Below are positions 26,746 to 34,745 of a stretch of 64,000 nucleotides of DNA, in pieces. The position numbers and the translations under genes were made by a program. The notes under the pieces were generated by a model. It was not told the origin of the DNA and searched no databases. It saw only the letters and a list, made by a program, of their open reading frames with translations. The number at the start of each line of letters is the position of its first letter. The first letter of the stretch is position 1. This DNA comes from CAZQGO01 sp964593065 (GTDB taxonomy: Bacteria; Oederibacteriota; JAAXVQ01), in contig CAZQGO010000006.1 of NCBI GenBank assembly GCA_964593065.1, positions 61,694-125,693 on the forward strand, read 5' to 3'.

Positions 26746-27049
26746 CCAAGCCTCATCAAAAGGATGAGGCTTGGGGTTCGGGGGCGGTGAAGCCCCCGAC
26801 GGAAGTAGGAAGGAAAGCAGGACGCATCGGCTCGGGCCCCCGCAGGGGCCAGGGGTGGTCAGGGGAATATCCCCCTGACTCCATGAGGGGTGACCGCGAG
26901 CCGAAGAGCCCTATTTCCGCTTTCGGCGAGAGCCAGAGGGGAAACCTCCCCGATGGAGAGCGCAGCGATAGCGGCATGGGGAACCTGCGACCGAAGGGGG
27001 TCCCATACGCTTCCCCATCCGGTCGGGGTGGTTCCCCTGAAAGCTCCTA
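26746..27049 (+). ncRNA. Structured leader-like RNA element, copy B, upstream of DUF4330
   Basis: Hairpin 1 is a 12-bp perfect stem (26746-26757/26763-26774). Its core matches copy A, and two of the outer pairs are A-T here where copy A has C-G. Hairpin 2 (26778-26785/26792-26799) is fully Watson-Crick. The 29 bases at 26803-26831 are identical to copy A, and the 3' box 27030-27049 matches at 19 of 20. Between them lie about 200 bases not in copy A, with further hairpins such as GTCAGGGG (26858-26865) with 26872-26879. No good promoter is visible upstream (TTGCCG 26718, poor -10), so it may be transcribed by read-through. It fills most of the 350-base gap between genes. Confidence 0.68.
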
Positions 27050-27067
27050 AGGGGGTGCACTGCCGGG

Positions 27068-27556
27068 ATGAAATCCGATTGGACGCTGCGTTGGTGGGAT
27101 GTCATCGCCCTGCTGGCGGCCATGGTGGCCGCCGTGCTGGCGGTGCAATACGGTTTGGCGCGGCGCGGCGCAGCGCCTCCGCCCGGGCATCCGGAGGCCG
27201 GGCAGGCCTGGCGCATCCAGGTGCGGGTGTTCGCACCCCTGCCTGCGGTTGCGGCGCGGGTGAAGACGGGGGATGAGATTTTCGACAGCGGCGGCCGTAC
27301 GATCGGGCGCGTGGTCTCCGCCCAAGCGGCAGCGCGTGCGGGTGCCTTTCGATCCCCGGAAGCCATGGCCGGCGACGTGTTGATCACGGCGGACATCCGC
27401 GGCGAACTGCCGCTCTTCCGGAATACGGCGGGCCTGCCGCACGTGCCGCTGAAGCTCAAACCTGGCGTGTGGTGCCTGCTTTCCTCCTTTGAATACGAGC
27501 TGGCCGGAGAGGTGTTCCAGGTGGAACGCATCGGCCCGGATCGGGATTCGCCTTGA
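27068..27556 (+). CDS. DUF4330-like membrane-anchored protein (copy 2)
   Basis: A 162-residue protein with one membrane helix at about residues 10-30, then an extracytoplasmic domain. It keeps the order of elements seen in the DUF4330 protein at 3035: a beta strand (WRIQVRVFAPLP), a KTGDEIFDSGGRTIGRVV segment like GDLVYNPKYI, and a central VLITADIRGE strand. By-eye identity is low, so the DUF4330 call rests on layout, length and the shared RNA leader. The start lies 18 bases after the RNA 3' box. TTG of the polymerase fusion overlaps its stop. Confidence 0.65.
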   Translation: MKSDWTLRWWDVIALLAAMVAAVLAVQYGLARRGAAPPPGHPEAGQAWRIQVRVFAPLPAVAARVKTGDEIFDSGGRTIGRVVSAQAAARAGAFRSPEAMAGDVLITADIRGELPLFRNTAGLPHVPLKLKPGVWCLLSSFEYELAGEVFQVERIGPDRDSP

Positions 27557-29664
27557 TTTTCGCGGACGGCACCTCGGCGCTGCGCCGCGATGCCTGCGGC
27601 GCCGCGGCGGTGGCGGCCTGCGGCGGGGCCTGGCTGCTCTGGCCCGGAAATCCCTATGCCGCCGCCGGCCTGGGACTGGGCGCGCTGGCATTGTCGCTGT
27701 TCACCCCGGCCTGGGCGCTGGTGTTGCTGGCCTTGACCGCGCCGTTTGAATTGGCGGCCGAGTTGCCGGGGTGGGGCACCGTGCATACCAGCGAGGTCCT
27801 GCTGGCCGCCATCACCGCGGGCGCGGTCTGGAACCTTCTGCATCGGCCCGCATGGCGCCGGCCCGTGGCTCCCGCCTGGAAATGGCTGTGGCCGTTCGCC
27901 CTGGCCGTGGTGCTGTCCGCAGCCTGGGCGCACGCGCCCGCGGCCGGCAAGGGCGCGCTGCGCTGGTTTGAATTCATCCTCGTGTTCCTGTTCGGCGTCC
28001 AGCTGCTGCGGCGCGGCGGTGAAGCCCAGCGCGTGGTGTGGGGGCTGGTCCTGGCCGCCTGCCTGTGCGCCGCGCAGGGCATCGGCGAAGCCTGGGCCGG
28101 GCCGCAGGTTCATCCCGGCCTGAGCACCATCAACCTCAACGGCGGGGAAGTGGTCCGAGCCGCCGCCGGGTACGGGCCCAATACCCTGGCGATTTTCCTG
28201 GCCCTGCTCCTGCCCTTCGCGGCCGCGGCGGCGTTGTTTCATCCCCGATCCTGGGGGCGTCTGGCCGGAATCCTGGCTTCAGGCATCATGCTGTGCGGAT
28301 TGCTCATGACTTTTTCCCTGACCGGAATTTCCGCCGTGCTGGCGGCGGCCTTGGTGCTATCCGCGGTTTTGTCCCGGCGTTTTCCCCGCCAGGCGCTGGC
28401 CGCGGTTTTGGTTTTCCTGATCGCCGCGGCCGCGGTCATTTTTCTCAAGCCGGCGTTCCAATCCTACCCCTTCTGGGTGAGCAAACTCGCTTCCTTCGGC
28501 GACCGTGTGGATTACGCCCGCGTGGCCTGGCGTCTTTTTACCCTGTCCCCCTGGCTGGGCGCGGGACCCGGTCTGTACCGTTTTCTCGCTCCCAACCTCG
28601 GCGCCGGGATCAATCCCATCGGCCTGGTCACGCATCCCCATTCCTTATATCTAAGCGTACTGGCCGAGCTCGGGCTGGCCGGCGCGGTTACGCTGCTGTG
28701 GGCGCTGGCGGCCGCGGCCGCGGACCTGATCCGCCGGGCGCGCCGCTTGCGGGGCGCCTGGGATGCGGCCGCGGCCTGGGCCTTGACCGCCGGCTTGGCG
28801 GGATTTGCTTTCGCCAACCTGACGGAGCATGCCTTGATCCATGACCGGGGCGTGCACGCGGCCTTGGCTGCGGCCGCCGCCTTGGTCCTGGTCCGGCGGC
28901 CCGCGCGCACTTCGCGTCCCGAGCGCGCCCGTTGTTTTGACGACGCCTGGCGGGAAGATGCGGCCAGCGCGCGCACGCCGTGGCCGGCCTTGCTGGCGGA
29001 GCGCCGCAACGCCCGGGCGGCCCTGTACGGCTTGCTGGCACGCGCCCTGGAGGGGGTGCCGAACGCCAAAGTCCTGGAGTTGGGCTGCGGCCCCGCCCTG
29101 GACTCCTTGCACCTGGCCGGGGAGGGGCAGCGCGAGGTGCATGCGCTTGACGGTTCCCGCCGGGCTTTGGAACTGGCCGCCAGCGCGTCCGCGGAACTGG
29201 GGCGGTCCCTGCACCTGCATCGCGGCGACGTCCGCCGCACCGGCTTGCCGGACGCGGATTTCGATTTGGTCTTCTCCCAGGGATTGCTGGAGCATTTTCC
29301 CCGGCCGGGACCGGTGTGGGAGGAAATGTTCCGCCTGCTGAAAAGCGGCGGCTGGGCGGTGGTGGACGTGCCGCAGGCCTTGCATCCCTATACACTGGTC
29401 AAATTCCGGAGGCGTCTGCAGGGACGCTGGCCCTGGGGCTGGGAAACGCAATACACCCGCGGCGCCCTGGCCGCCGCGGGCCGGGAATACGGGTTTAAGC
29501 CCGTGGCCGCTGCGGGCTACGGCTACTGGAGCGGGAAAGGGGACTTCACCCGCTGTTTTCGCCGCTTCGGCCTGGCCTGTTGCCCCCGGGCCTGGAGGCG
29601 CTGGGAGGGGGCGACGGGTTCGTGGTGGATGATGAATCTGGCCTGGTTGTTCCACAAGCCATGA
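27553..29664 (+). CDS. O-antigen polymerase/ligase fused to a C-terminal methyltransferase
   Basis: A 703-residue two-domain protein. Residues 1 to about 450 have about 12 membrane helices and the Wzy/WaaL pattern (YGPNTLAIFLALLLPFAAAA, SPWLGAGPGLYRF, THPHSLYLSVLAELGLAG). From about residue 460 to the end it is a class I methyltransferase: VLELGCGPALDSLHLAG, HALDGSRRALELA, FDLVFSQGLLEHF. The frame runs unbroken across the join. If the topology is normal the methyltransferase would face the cytoplasm, where SAM is present. The pairing suggests methylation linked to polymerisation or chain-length control; that is inference. TTG start overlaps the DUF4330-like stop. Confidence 0.82.
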   Translation: MIFADGTSALRRDACGAAAVAACGGAWLLWPGNPYAAAGLGLGALALSLFTPAWALVLLALTAPFELAAELPGWGTVHTSEVLLAAITAGAVWNLLHRPAWRRPVAPAWKWLWPFALAVVLSAAWAHAPAAGKGALRWFEFILVFLFGVQLLRRGGEAQRVVWGLVLAACLCAAQGIGEAWAGPQVHPGLSTINLNGGEVVRAAAGYGPNTLAIFLALLLPFAAAAALFHPRSWGRLAGILASGIMLCGLLMTFSLTGISAVLAAALVLSAVLSRRFPRQALAAVLVFLIAAAAVIFLKPAFQSYPFWVSKLASFGDRVDYARVAWRLFTLSPWLGAGPGLYRFLAPNLGAGINPIGLVTHPHSLYLSVLAELGLAGAVTLLWALAAAAADLIRRARRLRGAWDAAAAWALTAGLAGFAFANLTEHALIHDRGVHAALAAAAALVLVRRPARTSRPERARCFDDAWREDAASARTPWPALLAERRNARAALYGLLARALEGVPNAKVLELGCGPALDSLHLAGEGQREVHALDGSRRALELAASASAELGRSLHLHRGDVRRTGLPDADFDLVFSQGLLEHFPRPGPVWEEMFRLLKSGGWAVVDVPQALHPYTLVKFRRRLQGRWPWGWETQYTRGALAAAGREYGFKPVAAAGYGYWSGKGDFTRCFRRFGLACCPRAWRRWEGATGSWWMMNLAWLFHKP

Positions 29665-30821
29665 GGGTGTGCCTGGTCAGCGGGACCTGTCCCCCGGTGC
29701 GCTGCGGCGTCGGGGATTACGCCTGGCTGCTGGCCCGCCACCTGGCCCGGGCCGGGTGTGAAGTCACGCTTCTGACTTCGCGCGGAGCGTGCGCGCCTCC
29801 GCCGCCCGGAGTGCGGGTCCTCCCCGTGGTGCGGAACTGGGGCTTAGCCGGCCTGCCGGAACTGGCGGCGCGGATCGAAACCTTGAGGCCGCAGGTCGTG
29901 CATGTGCAATATCCCACCGCGGCCTACCCGCGCGCCCTGGGAATCACCGGTCTGATTCCCTGGCTGAAGCTGCGCCGGCCCGGGATCGCCTGCGTGGTGA
30001 CGCTGCACGAATACGCCGCCTTCACTTGGAGGGGCAGGCTGCGCTTGTCGCTTGCCCTCGCCTCCGCCCGGCGGATCATCTGCACCAACCATCGCGACCG
30101 CCGGGCGCTCGTCCGGCGCCATTGCGCCTGGCGCGCGCGCGTGCGCGTCATCCCCCTGGGCAGCAACATCGGACCGTTTTCGTCGCGGGCCGGAAAAAGG
30201 GTTCGTGGCGGAAAAAAACCGGGCACGATCTGGCTGACTCATTTCGGCACGGTCATGCCGAACAAGGGCTGGGAGAGTCTTCTGCTCGCCCTGCAGGCAC
30301 TCGTCGCCGGGGGCCGCGACCTGGGTCTGCGCGTGGTCGGCGCCTTGGAGCCCGGCCGCTTCGCCTATCACCGGCGCGTCGCCGACCGGATCACCGCCCT
30401 GGGCCTGCAGACGCGCGTTCTCTTCAGCGGCTTCGCTCCCGCGGAGAAGGTCGGCCGCCTTTTTGCCGGCACCAGCGGGATCGCCCTGCAGCCGTACCGG
30501 GGCGGCGCCGCCTTGAACCGCGGCAGCTTGGCGGCCTGTTTGGCGCACGGTCTGGCGGTGGTCACCACGCGGCCCCGGCAGCCGCTCGAAGGACTGGCGC
30601 ACGGGAAGCAGGTGTGGTTTGTGGACGACCACCCGCAGGCCATCCGCGCGGGTTTGGCGCGCGTCCTGGACGACCCGTTGCTTGCGTCGCGGTTGCGATC
30701 CGGGGCCCGCACCGCGGCGCGCCGTTTCGCCTGGCCCCGGATTGCTTCCCGGACCCTGCGGCTTTACCGGGGGGTGCTCCGGGAACCTGCGGCGGGCGCA
30801 AGGAGACCATCTATTTTCTAG
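29661..30821 (+). CDS. GT4 family glycosyltransferase
   Basis: A 386-residue GT-B enzyme that begins MRVCLVSGTCPPVRCGVGDY, with the glycine-rich nucleotide loop near the N-terminus. The donor domain has WLTHFGTVMPNKGWESLLLA near residue 190 and FAGTSGIALQPYRGGAALNR in place of the usual EGFG motif, as in several GT4 subfamilies. ATG 29661 overlaps the fusion's stop as ATGA; a longer reading would lie within the fusion gene. It follows the same gene order as module 1, polymerase then GT4. Confidence 0.82.
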   Translation: MRVCLVSGTCPPVRCGVGDYAWLLARHLARAGCEVTLLTSRGACAPPPPGVRVLPVVRNWGLAGLPELAARIETLRPQVVHVQYPTAAYPRALGITGLIPWLKLRRPGIACVVTLHEYAAFTWRGRLRLSLALASARRIICTNHRDRRALVRRHCAWRARVRVIPLGSNIGPFSSRAGKRVRGGKKPGTIWLTHFGTVMPNKGWESLLLALQALVAGGRDLGLRVVGALEPGRFAYHRRVADRITALGLQTRVLFSGFAPAEKVGRLFAGTSGIALQPYRGGAALNRGSLAACLAHGLAVVTTRPRQPLEGLAHGKQVWFVDDHPQAIRAGLARVLDDPLLASRLRSGARTAARRFAWPRIASRTLRLYRGVLREPAAGARRPSIF

Positions 30822-30899
30822 GCGCTCCCGGAACTTTGATTTACAATAATGAATTACAAGCCTGCATTCCGAAGCAGCGGGCCAGCGGAGAGTGACGGC

Positions 30900-32015
30900 G
30901 TGAAAATCGTGATCGTATCCCATAGCGCGGTGGTTCAGTGGTACCGGGAAAAGTACCACGCCCTGGCCGGCTTGGGCTGCGAAATCCATCTCATTCTGCC
31001 CAGGGGCTGGCCGGAGGGCGGCCGTTGGCTCGCGGCCCCGCCGCCGGGTGAGGAGAACGGCGTCAGGATCCATGTCCTGCCCGTGCGTTTGGCCGGGCGG
31101 CTGGGATGGTTTTCCCTGGCCGGCCTGGGCCGCCTGATCCGGAGCCTGGACCCCGATCTGGTGCACGTGGAGGAGGAGCCCTATTCCCTGACCTGCTGGC
31201 AGAGCGTGGGCCAGGCCCGCAGGCTTCGCAAGCCGGCGGTGTTTTTTACCTGGGAAAACATTCTGCGCGGGTACAAGCCGCCCTTGCCTTGGTTCGACGC
31301 CGCCAATCTCAAGCGGGCCGGCTGGGCCATCGCCGGCAACCGCGAGGGGGTCGAGGTTCTCCGCCGGCGCGGGTTTGGCGGCAAGGCGGAGGTCATCCCC
31401 CAATACGGGGTCAACCTGGACCATTTTCATCCCATGCCGGAAATCAAGGAAGCCCGGGAGGAACCCTTCACCCTCGGTTACGTGGGACGCCTGTTGCCGG
31501 AAAAAGGCATCGCGTTTTTGCTGAAGACCTGCGCGAAACTGAACTTCCCCTTCAAGCTCTGGATCGTGGGCAGCGGCCCCGCCGAGATGGACCTGAGGCG
31601 CCTGGCCGAAAGCCTGAACCTGCAGCGGGTGGTTTTTTTCGAATCCGCGGTGGCGCACGAGCAGGTTCCGGCCCTGTTGAACCGCCTGCACGCTCTGGTG
31701 CTGCCCTCGGAAACCTGGCCGGTGTGGAAGGAGCAGTTTGGACGCATCCTCATCGAGGCCATGGCGTGCGAGGTGCCGGTGATCGGCTCCGATTCCGGGG
31801 AAATCCCGCAGGTGGTCGGCACGGCCGGCCTGATCTTCACCGAAGGCCGCGAAGACCAGCTGCTGCGCTTCTGCAACCGCCTGCAGGACGATAAATTGTT
31901 CGCGGCGGACTTGGGCCGCCGCGGGCGCGAACGCGTCCAGGCGCTCTTCACCCAGGAGCGCATCGCCGAGCGCACCTATGCTTTTTACCAGGACATCTTG
32001 TCGGGAAAGCCGTAA
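30900..32015 (+). CDS. GT4 family glycosyltransferase
   Basis: A 371-residue enzyme. GTG 30900 (VKIVIVSHSAVVQWYREKYH) has GGAGAG 7 bases upstream and is preferred over ATG 30849, whose extra 17 residues are not family-like. The donor domain begins LGYVGRLLPEKGIAFLLKTC. LPSETWPVWKEQFGRILIEA and MACEVPVIGSDSGEIPQVVG hold the E(x7)E-type donor site. A TACAAT box at 30842-30847 could be a weak internal promoter. Its stop overlaps the next ATG by one base. Confidence 0.85.
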   Translation: MKIVIVSHSAVVQWYREKYHALAGLGCEIHLILPRGWPEGGRWLAAPPPGEENGVRIHVLPVRLAGRLGWFSLAGLGRLIRSLDPDLVHVEEEPYSLTCWQSVGQARRLRKPAVFFTWENILRGYKPPLPWFDAANLKRAGWAIAGNREGVEVLRRRGFGGKAEVIPQYGVNLDHFHPMPEIKEAREEPFTLGYVGRLLPEKGIAFLLKTCAKLNFPFKLWIVGSGPAEMDLRRLAESLNLQRVVFFESAVAHEQVPALLNRLHALVLPSETWPVWKEQFGRILIEAMACEVPVIGSDSGEIPQVVGTAGLIFTEGREDQLLRFCNRLQDDKLFAADLGRRGRERVQALFTQERIAERTYAFYQDILSGKP

Positions 32016-33160
32016 TGCGCATTGCCCTGATCGCGCGCGGCTGCCGGCCGGGAGCCGGAATCGAAAATTACACCTATGAATTGGCCCGCCGCCTGGCCCG
32101 CCGCCACGAGGTTCATCTCCTGAGCCGCCCCCGCGAAGTGTCCCCCTGCGGCGCCCGCGTGCTGCCGGTGCGGTGCCCCTCGCATCCCTTGTGGTTTTCC
32201 ATCCTGCGTTTCAGCCGCACCGCGGGTCAGATGGCCCGGCAGGGAAGCTACGACGTGGTGCACACGCAGGGCAGCGACGGGGATTGGGGCGACGTGGTGA
32301 CCGCCCACAGCTGCCACGCGGCCGGCATGTGGGCCTCTTTGCAACATCGTCCCGGCCTCGGCAACCGCCTGCGCAAGTCCTTCAGCCCCGCCCACCGGGT
32401 CATCTTGGAACTGGAGCGAGGTACGTTCCGGCGGGCCGGGCACTTGGTCGCGGTTTCCAGGCGCGTGGGGCTGCAGCTGCGGGCCGTTTATCCCGCAACC
32501 CGGAAGATCCCCCTGCAAGTCGTGTACCCGGGCGTGCACTTGCCCTCCGTGTCCGCGGCGGAAAGAAAACGCGTGCGCGGGGAGCTGGCAGAGCGCCTGG
32601 GCTACGACGCGCACGCCGTCGTTTTCGCGCTGGTGGCCAATGCCCTGAAATTGAAGGGGGCCGACCGGGTCATCGAGTCCTTAGCCCGGGTCCGGCATCC
32701 CGGGGCCGTGCTGCTCCTGGCCTCGCGACAAGGGGAAGATCCCGACTTGGCCGAACTGGCCCGGCGGCGGGGTCTGGCCGCGCGCGTGCGTTTCCTGCCT
32801 CCGGGCGCCGATCCGCGCCCGGTTTTCGCGGCGGCGGATGTGTACATCGCCCTGCCGGAATACGAAGCCTTCGGCCTGGCCATCCTGGAGGCCATGGCCT
32901 TCGGGCTGCCGTTGATCATTACCCGCAATGCCGGCGCGGCGGAAATTTTGGGCCCGGCGGCGGGCGGGTTTCGTCTGCCGTCCCGCGCCGACACCCGGAC
33001 CGTGGCCGGCGCCATGGACCGCTTGGCCGCCGACGCGCGCGCGCGCCTGCGCCTCGGACGGGCGGCCCGGGCGGCGGCCGCCAACTGGAGCTGGGATAAA
33101 ACCGCCGAACGCCTGGAGGAAATCTACGCTTGCGTGGCCGCGGCCAGGGCCGGGCGGTAA
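32015..33160 (+). CDS. GT4 family glycosyltransferase
   Basis: A 381-residue GT4 enzyme. The acceptor domain starts MRIALIARGCRPGAGIENYT. The donor domain begins near residue 205 (VVFALVANALKLKGADRVIE), with ALPEYEAFGLAILEAMAFGL as the EAFGxxxxE signature. It has the layout of WaaG-like and PimA-like retaining enzymes. The start shares one base with the stop of the previous gene, so expression is coupled. Sugar and linkage are unknown. Confidence 0.87.
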   Translation: MRIALIARGCRPGAGIENYTYELARRLARRHEVHLLSRPREVSPCGARVLPVRCPSHPLWFSILRFSRTAGQMARQGSYDVVHTQGSDGDWGDVVTAHSCHAAGMWASLQHRPGLGNRLRKSFSPAHRVILELERGTFRRAGHLVAVSRRVGLQLRAVYPATRKIPLQVVYPGVHLPSVSAAERKRVRGELAERLGYDAHAVVFALVANALKLKGADRVIESLARVRHPGAVLLLASRQGEDPDLAELARRRGLAARVRFLPPGADPRPVFAAADVYIALPEYEAFGLAILEAMAFGLPLIITRNAGAAEILGPAAGGFRLPSRADTRTVAGAMDRLAADARARLRLGRAARAAAANWSWDKTAERLEEIYACVAAARAGR

Positions 33161-33179
33161 GCCAAGGAGGCAAGCTGGA

Positions 33180-34745
33180 ATGCAGGGCGGAGCGGAGGCA
33201 GCAGGCGCACGGGCCGCGCGTTTCTCCTGGCCGCTGGCGGCGCTGACCGCAGCCGCGCTGGGCCTGCGCCTGTTCCGCTTGGACTTTCGCTCCATCTGGC
33301 TGGATGAAGCCTACAGCCTGGTGCTGGCCGCCTCCAATTGGGCGGGCATCATCCGGGGCGCCAGCATGGATATTCATCCGCCCCTGTATTACCTGCTGTT
33401 GGCCGGCTGGATCCGCGTCTTCGGCACCGGCGAATTCGCGGCCCGGGCCCTGTCCGCCGTGCTCGGCGCCGCGCTGGTCCCGGCGGTTTGGCTGCTGGCC
33501 CGGCGCCTGGCCAATCCGCGGGTCGCCGGCTGGGCGGCGGCCTTGGCCGCCTTCTCCCCTTACCTCATCGAAATTTCCCGTTCCGCGCGCATGGCCAGCC
33601 TCCTGGCCTTGACCAGCATCCTCTCGCTGTATTTTTTCTGGAGGCTCGTGCAAGGTGAAAATTGGCGAACCGGCTTGGCCTACCTCCTGGCCACCCTGGG
33701 GGCGGTCTACACCCATTACTTCGCCTTCCTGGTCGTTTTCTCCCAAAACCTGTTTTTGTTCATGGGCTTGAAGCAGCTGCAGCTGCCGCGCGCCGTCCGG
33801 CAGCGCTGGTTCCAAATTCAGATCGTGCTGCTGGCGGGTTTCGCACCCTGGCTGTCGCATTTTTATTTCCATCTCCTCAAGGGCGGGCCCTCCTGGCGCG
33901 GGGTCGGCGCCGGCTGGCTGGAACCCGCGCGCTCGCTGTACCATTTTTTCGTCGGGACCTGCTGCTGGTCCCCCTGGGACAAGATCCTGGCCCTGGGTTT
34001 TTTGGGCCTGGCCCTGCTCCTGGTCCTGTGGGGACTCAGATCGAAAATCCGGGAAGCGTACTCCGCCTTGGCGCCGCGCGCCTGGGGATTGCTGCTTACC
34101 ATGATTTTCGCTCCCCTGGGGCTGGTTCTCGTCTATTCCTGGAACCGCCTGAATGTCTTCGACGACCGCTACCTGGCATTCGTGGGGGTCATGCTCCTGG
34201 TGATTCTGGGCGTGCTGCTGGCACAGCTGCCCCGGCGCCTGGCGGTCGCCGCGGGCGTGTTGTTTCTGGCCGCGTTCGCCGTGCCTCTGCGCAATCAATA
34301 CTTCGTATACGGCTATTACGACAACTGGCGGGCGGCCGGGGCATACCTGAACGCCGAGGCGGCCCCGGGAGACAAAGTGGCGATTTACCCGGCCTGGGAT
34401 GAAACGCCCCTGCAGTACTACCTGCGCGGGCGCCTGGCCGTGCAGGGAATTCCGGGAACCTACGATCCGGTCAGCGGGAACACCCGGGGATACTTTACCG
34501 TTGACCCCAAATCCCTTCATCATCTACAATCACTCTTTATTGCCGAGCAGCGGGTCTGGCTGGTCACGGTGAATCCGGGCCCGGCCCAGGACCTGATCCG
34601 GCGGTGGTTTGCCTCGGAATACACCCTTCGGCAGAGGCGCGTATTCGGCGGGATCCGAATCGAAAGCTTCAGCCGCACGCCGTTTCCGGCAGGCAAGGCT
34701 GCGGCCGCAGCCGAACCCCAACTCGATCCAGGGATGCATCCATGA
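33180..34745 (+). CDS. GT39/ArnT-like GT-C membrane glycosyltransferase
   Basis: A 521-residue protein with about 10-12 membrane helices. FRSIWLDEAYSLVLA is the catalytic Asp-Glu loop, MDIHPPLYYLLLAGWIRVFG follows it, and SARMASLLALTSILSLYF is the conserved region after helix 4. AAGGAGG at 33164-33170, 9 bases before ATG 33180, decides the start. A soluble domain of about 140 residues follows the last helix. It is the fourth GT-C enzyme or relative in the locus. Its stop overlaps the start of the GT9 gene broken by the scaffold gap. Confidence 0.86.
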   Translation: MQGGAEAAGARAARFSWPLAALTAAALGLRLFRLDFRSIWLDEAYSLVLAASNWAGIIRGASMDIHPPLYYLLLAGWIRVFGTGEFAARALSAVLGAALVPAVWLLARRLANPRVAGWAAALAAFSPYLIEISRSARMASLLALTSILSLYFFWRLVQGENWRTGLAYLLATLGAVYTHYFAFLVVFSQNLFLFMGLKQLQLPRAVRQRWFQIQIVLLAGFAPWLSHFYFHLLKGGPSWRGVGAGWLEPARSLYHFFVGTCCWSPWDKILALGFLGLALLLVLWGLRSKIREAYSALAPRAWGLLLTMIFAPLGLVLVYSWNRLNVFDDRYLAFVGVMLLVILGVLLAQLPRRLAVAAGVLFLAAFAVPLRNQYFVYGYYDNWRAAGAYLNAEAAPGDKVAIYPAWDETPLQYYLRGRLAVQGIPGTYDPVSGNTRGYFTVDPKSLHHLQSLFIAEQRVWLVTVNPGPAQDLIRRWFASEYTLRQRRVFGGIRIESFSRTPFPAGKAAAAAEPQLDPGMHP

